64,000 nucleotides of DNA, from NCBI RefSeq assembly GCF_001854885.1, contig NZ_MDDV01000009.1:88557-152556 (forward strand), read 5' to 3'. A program made the translations under genes and the position numbers. The stretch comes from Ensifer sp. LCM 4579. Lineage in GTDB: Bacteria > Pseudomonadota > Alphaproteobacteria > Rhizobiales > Rhizobiaceae. Within the stretch, counting starts at the first letter, position 1. Every line of letters starts with the position of its first letter. Shown piece by piece: positions 8,591 to 16,336 of this stretch. The notes beneath the pieces were generated by a model. That model worked only from the letters and a program-made list of their open reading frames with translations. It was not told the origin of the DNA and ran no database searches.

Positions 8591-9715
8591 ATGACAGCAT
8601 TTGCAAAACCCCGCCACGTCATCGTTGTCGGCGCTGGAATTTTCGGCGTTTCGTCGGCCCTTCAACTCGCGCGGCTCGGCGTCGAGGTCACGATCGTCAA
8701 TGACGGCGCCCCCGCAAACGGCGCCTCCGGCCGCTCGCTGTCTTGGTTGAACTCCGCTCGTCGCGCGGACACGGCCTACCATCGCCTCCGGATCGCCGGC
8801 ATCGATCGTTATCGCACGCTAGCGGCCACGCGACCGGACTGCGCTGCCTGGCTTCGCTTCGATGGCGGCCTGACTTGGGATGCGAACGACGCGGCAAACG
8901 AGATCGCCTCCGTCTGGCAGCTTGAGCACAGTATCGGATATGACGCCCTGTTGCTGGCACCGCATGAGGTCGCGGCCGTGACGTTAGGCATTGATGCCAC
9001 CACAATCCCTACGCAGGGCGCGATCTTCAACCCGGGCGAAGGCTGGGTCGACCTGCCCTCCCTTATCGATCTCCTGCTTACCGAATTCCGGGCGCGCGGC
9101 GGCAAGCTCATCCAGCGCGCGGGGCGCGCCCAGATAAGGATCGAGGGAGGGCGCGCGGTCGGGGTCACCACCACCGACGGTGGTGCGATCACAGCCGATG
9201 CCGTTCTGCTTGCCGTCGGGCCGGCGACGCCCGCAGTTCTTGGTGAATTCGACGTTCATATCCCCGATGCGACTCCGATCTCGCTGCTGGTCAAGACGAA
9301 ACCGGTCAGCACTCCTCTTCGCGCGGTGCTCAACACCCCCCGTGTAGCGGTGCGGCCGACCCCCGACGGGGCGCTGGTTTTGGATTCCGCATGGTCGGAA
9401 GAAGAGGTCATTGCGTATGAAGATGGCACCTATGCCGTCCATGGGCAAACCGTTCAGGGGCTACTTGAGGAGGCGAGCGCAGTTCTCGAAGGCAATCCAC
9501 GGCTCGAACTCGAAGGTTATGGCGTCGGACCAAAGCCAATCCCTGGTGATGGCGAGCCGGTGCTTGGAGCCATCGCACAGATAGCCGGCCTTCACGTGGC
9601 CTTCAGTCATAGCGGCGCTACGCTCGGCTTGATCGTGGGCGAGTTGCTTGCCCGCGAAATCGTCTCCGGCAATTCGCACCCTATGCTGGACAGCTTTCGC
9701 GCCGACCGGTTTTGA
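8591..9715 (+). CDS. FAD-dependent amine oxidoreductase (DAO family), possible fructosyl-amino-acid oxidase
   Basis: A 374-residue DAO-superfamily flavoenzyme. The Rossmann motif VIVVGAGIFGVSSALQLARL binds FAD, NGASGRSLSW is the usual second FAD contact, and the C-terminal AGLHVAFSHSGATLGLIVGEL closes the flavin site. The substrate cannot be read directly. Family members oxidise secondary amines such as sarcosine, glycine and Amadori compounds. Co-transcription with an FrlB-like deglycase and an importer for amino-acid-like ligands makes a fructosyl-amino-acid or opine-type substrate the best inference. Two degradation routes (kinase plus deglycase, and oxidase) would then coexist. Confidence 0.85.
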   Translation: MTAFAKPRHVIVVGAGIFGVSSALQLARLGVEVTIVNDGAPANGASGRSLSWLNSARRADTAYHRLRIAGIDRYRTLAATRPDCAAWLRFDGGLTWDANDAANEIASVWQLEHSIGYDALLLAPHEVAAVTLGIDATTIPTQGAIFNPGEGWVDLPSLIDLLLTEFRARGGKLIQRAGRAQIRIEGGRAVGVTTTDGGAITADAVLLAVGPATPAVLGEFDVHIPDATPISLLVKTKPVSTPLRAVLNTPRVAVRPTPDGALVLDSAWSEEEVIAYEDGTYAVHGQTVQGLLEEASAVLEGNPRLELEGYGVGPKPIPGDGEPVLGAIAQIAGLHVAFSHSGATLGLIVGELLAREIVSGNSHPMLDSFRADRF

Positions 9716-9739
9716 TGTCTCGACACGGAGGCGTGATGA

Positions 9740-10045
9740 CGGCGACGAGATGCGGTCGAACCGGCTTGTCCGGCGCGCATAAGGGGAAGCAATCATCGGC
9801 AGTCGGTCGGTGAAAGACTGTCGCTCACATTTCTCATGCGCACATCGCCAGCGGCTCAACCGGAGCTTCACCGTTACGGGCTTGCCCTGCGCCGGCAGAT
9901 CCTGAAGGCTGCGGTTGGACCAGCCATGCCGACTTCGGCTCCGTCGTTCACAATCGGGGAAGATGCCATTCGTGGGTCCGGCGGCGGAAACAACCCAACT
10001 GTTACCGACAACGAGCACGACATCCAGAATTTTGACCCCTAGGAT
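9740..10045 (-). pseudogene. ISL3-family transposase, 5' remnant (right copy)
   Basis: Minus-strand translation from about 10045 gives SWVVSAAGPTNGIFPDCERR, WSNRSLQDLPAQGKPVTVK, LSRWRCAHEKCERQSF and MIASPYARRTSRF, the same N-terminal domain as the fragment at 2185-2650. By eye the two are roughly 70% identical over about 85 residues, so they are not recent duplicates. The first zinc-ligand Cys is replaced by Phe (GIFPDC). Only about 100 residues survive. The open frame extends on both sides but is not transposase there. Confidence 0.75.
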
Positions 10046-11076
10046 CGGGGCCGAGGAACAATGCCTGTCCAGCGCAAGGCACTCGCAGCCGCTGCCTGTA
10101 TACCATCGACCGAGGTTGGCAGCTTCGACCCGCCCAGGCCCCAGGCCCTTGCGGTCTCGACAGTCGAGGAGACGCCCACATCCAGAAAGAAGGCTCCACT
10201 CCTGCCGTAGCCTCTGGCCGTATCGAGCGGGGCGCCGTGAGCCATGCCCGACAGAGTATGAAGTTCTATGACGCGACGCCCGCTTGCATTTTTCCAGATC
10301 TGCAGCGTTCGCCTGCCGCGCCGCTTCGTGGACGACGGATGGTGGCCGCTTCCGTGCACGCCGCGCCATTGCTCGACGATCGCCATCGCATTGGCGGGCA
10401 CCACCGTGTCATCCCCGGTGCCATGCCAGACGGAAATCCTCGGCCAGGGCCCCTGATGGTCGAAGGCGCCGAGGATCTTGGCTTGCAGCGCTTCAGTACT
10501 CGGAAGGCCATATCCCCGCATCCGATCGAAGGCTTCCGGTATCGTCGAGGCCGTCATGTATGGCAGGCCCGCGAGAATGGCGCCGGCGGCGAACACGTCC
10601 GGATAGGCGGCGAGCATCGCGTTGGCCATCGCCCCGCCCGCGGAGAGGCCGGTAATAAAAACGCGGCTCCGGTCCACATTGCAGCGTTCGATCATGTGCT
10701 CGACCATCTGGCGGATGGACAGGGCTTCTCCCGAGTTTCGTCTGACGTCGGCCGGATTGAACCAGTTGAAGCAGAGATTGCTGTTGTTGGAGCGAACCTG
10801 TTCCGGAAGAAGAAGCGCAAAGCCGCAATCATCGGCGAGGCGCGACCATCCCGAGCAGGCGTCGTAGACGGCGGCCGTCTGCGTGCATCCGTGCAAGACC
10901 ACGACGAGGGCTGGGGAGGGTGCGATGCTCCCGGGCGCGTACCACCAGCCTTGAAGCTCGCCGGGGTTCGATCCAAAGCGCTCCAGGGGCCTGAGCGGAG
11001 AGGGGATGGTCTCCGTAAATGCGCTGGCGTGACGCCGCCGGGATAGCCGCTTCACTGTGTCTGAAAGAGATCTCAT
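10039..11076 (-). CDS. PHB-depolymerase-like alpha/beta hydrolase (esterase)
   Basis: A 345-residue polyhydroxyalkanoate-depolymerase/esterase family protein. Oxyanion region LVVVLHGCTQTAAVYD, nucleophile Ser145 in the lipase box GLSAGGAM, acid Asp222 or Asp223 in HGTGDDTVVP and His280 in LSGMAHGAP form the catalytic triad. The Arg-rich N-terminus is not a convincing signal peptide, so location is uncertain. Substrate could be PHB oligomers or another ester. Its stop codon lies exactly where similarity to the right ISL3 remnant begins, so the last residues may derive from the element. An intracellular PhaZ is also encoded in the window (25804-27240). Confidence 0.88.
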   Translation of the reverse strand: MRSLSDTVKRLSRRRHASAFTETIPSPLRPLERFGSNPGELQGWWYAPGSIAPSPALVVVLHGCTQTAAVYDACSGWSRLADDCGFALLLPEQVRSNNSNLCFNWFNPADVRRNSGEALSIRQMVEHMIERCNVDRSRVFITGLSAGGAMANAMLAAYPDVFAAGAILAGLPYMTASTIPEAFDRMRGYGLPSTEALQAKILGAFDHQGPWPRISVWHGTGDDTVVPANAMAIVEQWRGVHGSGHHPSSTKRRGRRTLQIWKNASGRRVIELHTLSGMAHGAPLDTARGYGRSGAFFLDVGVSSTVETARAWGLGGSKLPTSVDGIQAAAASALRWTGIVPRPRS

Positions 11077-11449
11077 GCTGCCTCCATTAACGGCCGCGCG
11101 CCAGTGGCGAAGGTCGCTCTGGCCCTTTGAAATGCTGCGTTCTTATCCGCATATCGAATACGGCTTTGTGAAACATGCTGAAGGAAACGCTTAATTGCGG
11201 CAATTGGTTGCTGCAGTGCACAATAAATTTTGCCGGCACAACGATCCGGAGGATCACTTCTCCGTGAGGCGCGGCTCCCGGCTTGAAACGGCGGAAGGCC
11301 GCTCCAATTCCCTACAGCGCCGCGCGTCTTTTCAGACGTGCAAAGGACGCTGTAACTCTTTGCATCTGCATCGAGCTTTTCAAAAATCAGGTACGATGTT
11401 CGGGCCGATGCGCTCGCAAGATTCAGCCATATTTGCGGAGGGCGCGCCG
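11077..11449. other. Intergenic region between divergent esterase and sorbosone-dehydrogenase-like genes
   Basis: A 373-base gap. It contains the two-hairpin repeat copy at 11312-11395 and presumably both promoters. No convincing open reading frame or RNA gene was seen apart from the repeat. Confidence 0.5.
11312..11395. repeat. Rhizobial two-hairpin intergenic repeat, copy 1 (variant 3' half)
   Basis: The left hairpin has CTACAGCG with GCGCGTCT and AGACGTGC arms closing on CGCTGTAA. The right half differs from the other copies (GCATCGAGC then AAAAATCAGG). It belongs to the same family as copies at 15390, 25331, 27260 and 39610. Confidence 0.7.
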
Positions 11450-12451
11450 ATGGACGACTTTTCCTCCAAAGCCGGATTTCTCCTCGCCAGAACCGCTTTC
11501 CTCGCGTTTGCCTCGGCTGCGGCGTTTGCCTCCGGTCAGGCGCACGCCGAGCTCTTCGCGCGGGTTCCGGCGGCGCGGGCAATGGCGGTCTGCGGCGACA
11601 CTTTGTTCGTCGGAACCAAAGGAACCTCGGTCTATGCCGTCCCCCTGTCCGGCGGCCGCGCCCGCCGGGTCGCCTCCGGATTTTCCGCTCCAAACGGCGT
11701 CGCATGCTCCCGCGGCCGTCTGTTCGTCGCTTCGAGGGACAGGATAACCGCCTTCGACATCGGACGCGGGGGCACTCTGAGCGGCAGGCGCGATATTCGG
11801 CGGGGATTGCCGAATTCGGGAGCCCACAGTCTCCGCTACATCGCCGTCGGCCCCGATTCCCGGCTTTATGTCTCGCTCGGATCGCCCTGCAACATCTGTC
11901 TGCCGCGGGGCCTTCAAGGCACGATCGTCCGCATGAACCAGGATGGGTCCGGTCTTCGGCGCGTCGCCTGGGGCGTGCGCAATTCCGTCGGCTTCGACTG
12001 GCGCGGCGGGACCATGTACTTTACCGACAACGGCGCCGACCGCATGGGCGACGACATCCCACCCGACGAGCTGAACGTGCTTCGGCCGGGCGGCTTTTAT
12101 GGCTTCCCCTATTTCGGGGGGCAAATCCGGCTCAGAGGTTTCGAGGACGCCACGCCGCCCGCAAGGCAGATTCCACCGGTTTTCAACTTCCAGGCCCATG
12201 TCGCGGCGCTCGGTATTCACTTCTTCCGCAGCCTCGGAGGCGATGCGCTTGTCGCCCAGCACGGCAGCTGGGACCGGTCGGTTCCGGTCGGCTATCAGGT
12301 CGTGCGGGTGCGCTTCCGCGGCGGCCGCCCGGTCTCGGCAATGCCGTTCATCGGAAATGTCGGCCGGCCCGTGGATGTCAAGGAAGCGCCGGACGGCTCC
12401 ATTCTAGTCTCCGACGATGCCGGAGGCGCAATTCACATATTCAGGCGGTGA
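11450..12451 (+). CDS. Secreted sorbosone/PQQ-type sugar dehydrogenase beta-propeller
   Basis: A 333-residue exported protein with a hydrophobic signal segment (residues about 8-30, cleaved near AHAEL) and a six-bladed propeller of the GSDH/L-sorbosone dehydrogenase family. Repeated strand motifs include AMAVCGDTLFVGTKGTSVYA, PDSRLYVSLGSPCNIC, GVRNSVGFDW and the family mark HGSWDRSVPVGYQV; it ends GSILVSDDAGGAIHIFR. These enzymes use PQQ as cofactor in the periplasm to oxidise sugars or aldoses; the substrate here is unknown. ATG 11450 is chosen because GGAGGG precedes it by about 8 bases. Convergent with the MocR gene. Confidence 0.85.
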   Translation: MDDFSSKAGFLLARTAFLAFASAAAFASGQAHAELFARVPAARAMAVCGDTLFVGTKGTSVYAVPLSGGRARRVASGFSAPNGVACSRGRLFVASRDRITAFDIGRGGTLSGRRDIRRGLPNSGAHSLRYIAVGPDSRLYVSLGSPCNICLPRGLQGTIVRMNQDGSGLRRVAWGVRNSVGFDWRGGTMYFTDNGADRMGDDIPPDELNVLRPGGFYGFPYFGGQIRLRGFEDATPPARQIPPVFNFQAHVAALGIHFFRSLGGDALVAQHGSWDRSVPVGYQVVRVRFRGGRPVSAMPFIGNVGRPVDVKEAPDGSILVSDDAGGAIHIFRR

Positions 12452-12484
12452 CGCCGAATGGCTGCGGCAACCAATAACCGGTCA

Positions 12485-12505
12485 GCAGGACCGCAGCGGT
12501 TCTGC
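12485..12505. terminator. Hairpin between convergent genes
   Basis: GCAGGACC (12485-12492) pairs with GGTTCTGC (12498-12505), with one G-T pair. It lies between two converging genes and may act as a weak bidirectional terminator. Confidence 0.35.
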
Positions 12506-12540
12506 AGCTCATTCGTGGCCCTCCCGCGGGCAGGACGGAA

Positions 12541-13938
12541 TCACCGCATAATTTCCGCAAGGCTCCTGCCGGCCCGATGCAGTTCCTCCGGCTCAAAACC
12601 GGAATAGCCGAGGATCAGCCCTCTTCGTTTCGGGGCGGCAAGGCAATGGGTCGAAAGCGGCGACGCGCCGATACCAAGCTTCAGGGCCGCTGCTGCCAGA
12701 GCCTCGTCGTCGCTATCGTCGGCAAGGCCGGCGATCAGGTGCAGCCCCTGCTCCGGCGCGGACGCTTTGCCTCGGAGCCCCTCGACCAGGGCATTCCGGC
12801 AGGCTTCCGCGCGCTTGCGCACCCGCCGCAGATGGGCCGCGAAGTGGCCCTCGTTCAAGAGATCGGCAATTGCGCCTTGCGGCAGGCTCGGCGGCTGGCG
12901 GTCCATCTGCCGGCGCTGCGACAACACCGGTCCGACAAGCGGTTCCGGCAGGATCGCGTAACCGACGCGAAGGCCCGGGAAGAGTACTTTCGAGAAACTG
13001 CCGAGATAGATCACCCGCCCGGCATCGTCCATGCCCTGGATGGAGGCGAGCGGCGGGCCGGAAAACCGAAACTCGCTGTCATAGTCGTCCTCGAAGATCC
13101 ACGCTCCGTTGCGCTTGGCCCAGTCGATCAGGGCGAGCCGGCGGCGCATGGTCATGGTCACGCCGAGCGGAAATTGGTGCGATGGCGTGCAATAGACGGC
13201 CGCAGCCTTTCCGCCGACTGCTTCGCCGGCGGCAACATCGATGCCCTCCCGGTCAACCGGCACAGGCACGATGGCAAGGCCCAGGCCCGCAACGGTCGCG
13301 TGAGCCGAAAGGTAGCAGGGATCTTCCAGCCAGACCGCGTCGCCGGGCCGTAAAATGGCACGCATCACGAGGTCCAGCCCGTGGCGGATGCCTGATGTCA
13401 CGATGATCTGACCGGGATGGCAGCGGACGCCGCGCGCCACTTTTGCGTAGTCGGCGATCGCCTGCCGCAATTCGCGCTCACCCCTCGGATCGCCGTAGTC
13501 GTAGAAGTTGGGCTGGGGCCGCTCCAGGCGGCGATGCAGAAGCTGGCGAAACAGCTGCCGGGTGCGCTCATCCGCCATGGCGATGCCGAGGGTGCAAGGG
13601 GGCGGCGGTCCGGAATAGTGCGGCTCATCTCCGGCAGTTTCCGGCATGTCCGGACTGAGCCGAGGCACCTTGGCCGCCACGAAGGTGCCGGCGCCGACGC
13701 GCGCCTCGGCAAAGCCTTCTGCAACCAGTACTTCATAGGCCTCCACTGCCGCCCCGCGCGAAAGGCTGAGGCGGCGGGCGAGATCGCGCGTCGTCGGAAG
13801 CTTGGCGCCTGCCGGCAATTGGCCCGTCTCGATCAGCCGGCGAATGGCCGTGTAAAGCGCACGCGATCGCTTGCCGGCCTCCGGCATCACAGGAGTCAGC
13901 GCCGACAGGTCCGGCAAAATGGTCTGATTTTTTCCCAT
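12541..13938 (-). CDS. MocR/PdxR-type regulator (GntR helix-turn-helix fused to aminotransferase fold)
   Basis: A 465-residue MocR protein. Residues 20-90 form the winged helix (RALYTAIRRLIETGQLPAGA, LPTTRDLARRLSLSRGAAVE, GAGTFVAA). The rest is a fold type I aminotransferase domain with YDYGDPRGERELRQAIADY, FEDDYDSEFRF and the PLP-lysine segment IYLGSFSKVLFPGLRVGYA. Such regulators sense PLP or PLP adducts. It is divergent from a PNPOx-family gene, the common PdxR-like arrangement, and probably controls it through the TTGG repeats in the 39-base gap. ATG 13938 is chosen because the conserved winged-helix begins shortly after it; an upstream in-frame extension would cover the neighbouring gene. 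Confidence 0.92.
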   Translation of the reverse strand: MGKNQTILPDLSALTPVMPEAGKRSRALYTAIRRLIETGQLPAGAKLPTTRDLARRLSLSRGAAVEAYEVLVAEGFAEARVGAGTFVAAKVPRLSPDMPETAGDEPHYSGPPPPCTLGIAMADERTRQLFRQLLHRRLERPQPNFYDYGDPRGERELRQAIADYAKVARGVRCHPGQIIVTSGIRHGLDLVMRAILRPGDAVWLEDPCYLSAHATVAGLGLAIVPVPVDREGIDVAAGEAVGGKAAAVYCTPSHQFPLGVTMTMRRRLALIDWAKRNGAWIFEDDYDSEFRFSGPPLASIQGMDDAGRVIYLGSFSKVLFPGLRVGYAILPEPLVGPVLSQRRQMDRQPPSLPQGAIADLLNEGHFAAHLRRVRKRAEACRNALVEGLRGKASAPEQGLHLIAGLADDSDDEALAAAALKLGIGASPLSTHCLAAPKRRGLILGYSGFEPEELHRAGRSLAEIMR

Positions 13939-13941
13939 TGA

Positions 13942-13966
13942 ATTGGCTCTAGTTTGGACCAATTGG
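13942..13966. promoter_or_regulatory. Candidate MocR operator (three spaced TTGG boxes)
   Basis: ATTGG (13942-13946), TTTGG (13953-13957) and ATTGG (13962-13966) repeat in the same orientation within the short gap between the divergent MocR and PNPOx-family genes. MocR proteins typically bind direct repeats in such gaps. Confidence 0.4.
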
Positions 13967-13977
13967 ATAGTCCAGTC

Positions 13978-14772
13978 ATGAACCAACAGGCTCATAAACA
14001 CAAGGCGCAGCATTCGATGCCCGGCGATACGACCCTTCCTCCCCGCGAAAACGAAACGAGTCGAGGCTCCTATCCCGTTTCCGAGCGCAACAAGCTGCGC
14101 CGGGTGCACGAGCGTGGCCGCTATGACCGCGAGGCGGTTCATGCAGTGCTCGACGCGGCGATGCTCTGCCATGTCGCCTATTCGATCGAGGGCGAGCCCT
14201 ATTGCACGCCGACGATCCACTGGCGCGAGGGTGACCGTCTTTACTGGCACGGTTCATCGGCAAGCCGCATGCTGCGTCAGCTCAAGGCCGGCGCGCGCGT
14301 GTGCCTGACGGTCAGCCATCTCGACGGCCTCGTTCTGGCCCGCTCCGGCTTTCACCATTCGGTGAATTACCGCTCGGCGATGTGCTTCGGTACGGCGCGG
14401 ATCGTCGATGACCGGCATGAAAAAGAGCATGCGCTCGAGGCGCTCATCGAGCGCTTCTATCCGGGACGCGCGCGCCTTCTTCGCCCATTGGAGCCTCAGG
14501 AAATCAAGGCGACGATGGTGATCGGCATGGAGATAGAGGAGGCTTCGGCCAAGATGCGCGCGGCAGGCGTTGGCGATGACGAGGAGGACTATCAGCTGCC
14601 GATCTGGGCGGGCGTTATTCCCGTCCGCACGGTTATCGACCCGCTCGAGGCCTGTTCGCGGCTGCTGCCGGATGTGCAGGTGCCGGAGGGGCTTTCGGGC
14701 TTTGCGGCGGGCCGCGGGCTCGACGAGGTGCTGCTGGAAAACCAGCGGCTCTACGAGATGAGCGCCGGCTGA
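13978..14772 (+). CDS. Pyridoxamine 5'-phosphate oxidase-family flavin-binding protein
   Basis: A 264-residue protein with the split-barrel FMN fold: MLCHVAYSIEGEPYCTPTIH, RLYWHGSSASRMLRQLKAGA, VCLTVSHLDGLVLARSGFHH and YRSAMCFGTARIVD are the family's characteristic strands. It is probably a flavin-dependent reductase or a B6-related enzyme rather than classical PdxH, from which it differs in order and length. Divergent from the MocR regulator. ATG 13978 is used; a second in-frame ATG at 14017 and a TTG at 13954 are alternatives, and none has a strong ribosome site. Confidence 0.85.
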   Translation: MNQQAHKHKAQHSMPGDTTLPPRENETSRGSYPVSERNKLRRVHERGRYDREAVHAVLDAAMLCHVAYSIEGEPYCTPTIHWREGDRLYWHGSSASRMLRQLKAGARVCLTVSHLDGLVLARSGFHHSVNYRSAMCFGTARIVDDRHEKEHALEALIERFYPGRARLLRPLEPQEIKATMVIGMEIEEASAKMRAAGVGDDEEDYQLPIWAGVIPVRTVIDPLEACSRLLPDVQVPEGLSGFAAGRGLDEVLLENQRLYEMSAG

Positions 14773-14899
14773 CGTTGGTCCCGTGCGCCCTGTAGCCCCG
14801 CGCTTCTGTCGGCAAATCCACGGGCTGTCGGATCACGCTTTGCGAGGAAGCGATGTAACCCAGGGCACATTTTCACGCGGAAGAATGCTCTATTCTCAC

Positions 14900-15016
14900 C
14901 TTCGTTAATGCGCAGCAACTCCTCCCAACTGCGCAAATCGATCGGTTGCACGCCCCTCCCGGGACCGATCGGATCAAAGACCCCGACGCCTTCGCCAGGC
15001 TCGGGGTCTTCTTCTT
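14900..15016 (+). ncRNA. Trans-acting sRNA of alpha-r14/CcsR type (CUCCUCCC anti-Shine-Dalgarno loops)
   Basis: Three consecutive hairpins sit in a 320-base gap. Hairpin 1: stem GCGCAG/CTGCGC (14910-14915, 14929-14934) with loop CAACTCCTCCCAA. Hairpin 2: stem CGATCGGT/ACCGATCG (14939-14946, 14964-14971) whose loop holds CCCCTCCC. Hairpin 3 is a Rho-independent terminator (14977-15010) followed by CTTCTT. Loops of CUCCUCCC type, complementary to ribosome binding sites, and a length near 115 bases are hallmarks of the rhizobial alpha-r14 family and Rhodobacter CcsR RNAs. The 5' end is estimated; CTATTC (14889-14894) could be the -10 element. Confidence 0.72.
14977..15016 (+). terminator. Rho-independent terminator of the sRNA
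   Basis: AAGACCCCGA (14977-14986) pairs perfectly with TCGGGGTCTT (15001-15010); an inner GCCT/AGGC extends the stem; CTTCTT follows. Confidence 0.85.
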
Positions 15017-15092
15017 CGGCACGTCGTCGCGTCCCGCTTTCATGGCTGCATGCCTTCGATTACAATCCATGCGGACACAGAGGAGTTCTGCC

Positions 15093-15284
15093 ATGAGCGA
15101 AGACGCCTTCAACATGTCGGTCCGCAAGTTCCTGAAGGAAGTCGGTGTCACCTCGCAGCGCAAAATCGAGGAGACGGTGCGCGAAGAGCGGATCGGCAGC
15201 AAGACGCTGAAGGTCCGCATGACGCTGACGGCGGATGGCACCGGCCTCAACCACGTCGTCGACGGCGAGATCGAGCTTCCATAG
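15093..15284 (+). CDS. Small DUF6494-family protein
   Basis: A 63-residue soluble protein: MSEDAFNMSVRKFLKEVGVT, a basic/acidic helix QRKIEETVREERIGSKTLKV and a C-terminal strand pair ending HVVDGEIELP. This matches the conserved DUF6494 family of proteobacteria, whose function is unknown. A good ribosome site AGGAG (15081-15085) precedes ATG 15093. It lies directly downstream of the sRNA terminator and so has its own promoter or is expressed by read-through. Confidence 0.8.
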   Translation: MSEDAFNMSVRKFLKEVGVTSQRKIEETVREERIGSKTLKVRMTLTADGTGLNHVVDGEIELP

Positions 15285-15389
15285 CCCGGTCGGCGAGCCG
15301 GCATTAAATCGGTGTATAAGCCAGCAAATTCTACCGGCTTGTCGGCCGTTCTGATCGGTCGTGCGGATCGCGGCAAGATAGACAGCCTT

Positions 15390-15495
15390 CTACAGCGCCG
15401 CGCGTCTTATCAGACGCGCAAGGGTCGCTGTAGCACTTTGTATTGCTGCATGCCTTTGTCCTTAAATCGAGGACGATCAAAGGAGACATGCAGTA
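15390..15495. repeat. Rhizobial two-hairpin intergenic repeat, copy 2
   Basis: The best preserved copy. Hairpin A: CTACAGCG...CGCTGTAG enclosing a perfect GCGCGTCT-TATC-AGACGCGC stem. Hairpin B: CTGCATG...CATGCAG enclosing GTCCT/AGGAC. It lies just 3' of the sugar permease gene and may also act as a transcript end. Confidence 0.85.
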
Positions 15496-15508
15496 GTCCC
15501 AAGGCTGA

Positions 15509-16336
15509 TCATTTCAGGGCTCCCGAGGTGAGGCCGGAGACGATGCCGCGCTGCAATAGCACGAAGGCAGCCAGCAGGGGGGTCATATAGATGGCCGCAT
15601 AGGCCATAATGCTGTTCCATTCGTTGGCGTTCGGCGCCATGAAGCTGTAGAGACCGACGCTGGCCGGCTGCAGTTCGACCCTCTGGATCATGGACCTCGA
15701 ATAGACGAACTCGCCGAAGGCCTGCATGAAGATCAGCATGCCGCTGACGAGGATGCCCTTGCGCGCGAGCGGCAGGGCGATGCGGAAAAAGGCGCCGCTA
15801 CGGGAATCGCCGTCCACGAGCGCCGCCTCCTCCAACTCCCGCGGAATGCTCATGAAGGTTGCGCGCACCAGCACAATGAAGAAGGGCATGCCCTTGGCGG
15901 CGATCGCGATGATGACCGCCAGGCGCGGATAGTGTAGCAGCCCGACCTGCGAGAAGCCGACGAAGATCGGCGTGATCATCAGCGATGCGGGTAGGACCTG
16001 CAGCATGAGGACGAGGAAGAGTCCGGCGTCCACCCAGATATTGCGGTAGCGCGCCAGCACATAGGCGCAGCCGACACCGAGAACCGAGACGATGGCAACG
16101 GCACCCGAGGCGATGACCAGCGAATTCAAGATATAGCGGCCCATGTTGCGGCTTTGCCAGACGTGGCCGTAGATCTGCCACTGCGGGTCGGTTGGCCAGA
16201 AAGCCGGGGGGCTGGCAAATATAGCCGAGCCGGACTTGAGCGTGGTGATGTACATCCAGTAAAGCGGGAAGAGATAGACGGTCGTGAGCACCAGCGCCGC
16301 GGCCAGCATCAGCCTTTCGCGAAAGGCGTGTCTCAT
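15509..16336 (-). CDS. CUT1 sugar ABC importer permease (MalG type)
   Basis: A 275-residue inner-membrane protein with six predicted helices. The MalG-type EAA loop is readable as EEAALVDGDSRSGAFFRIAL, and FPLYWMYITTLKSG near the N-terminus is typical of the family. It overlaps the upstream permease by ATGA (16333-16336), so translation is coupled. It is the last gene of a three-gene unit (binding protein, permease, permease). The substrate is a sugar or polyol not identifiable from sequence alone. Confidence 0.92.
   Translation of the reverse strand: MRHAFRERLMLAAALVLTTVYLFPLYWMYITTLKSGSAIFASPPAFWPTDPQWQIYGHVWQSRNMGRYILNSLVIASGAVAIVSVLGVGCAYVLARYRNIWVDAGLFLVLMLQVLPASLMITPIFVGFSQVGLLHYPRLAVIIAIAAKGMPFFIVLVRATFMSIPRELEEAALVDGDSRSGAFFRIALPLARKGILVSGMLIFMQAFGEFVYSRSMIQRVELQPASVGLYSFMAPNANEWNSIMAYAAIYMTPLLAAFVLLQRGIVSGLTSGALK

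Noticed and set aside
9461-10369. 302-residue minus-strand open frame covering the right IS remnant
   Set aside because: Only its middle third is transposase-like; the ends are antisense to the oxidase gene and out-of-frame esterase sequence, so it is not one gene.
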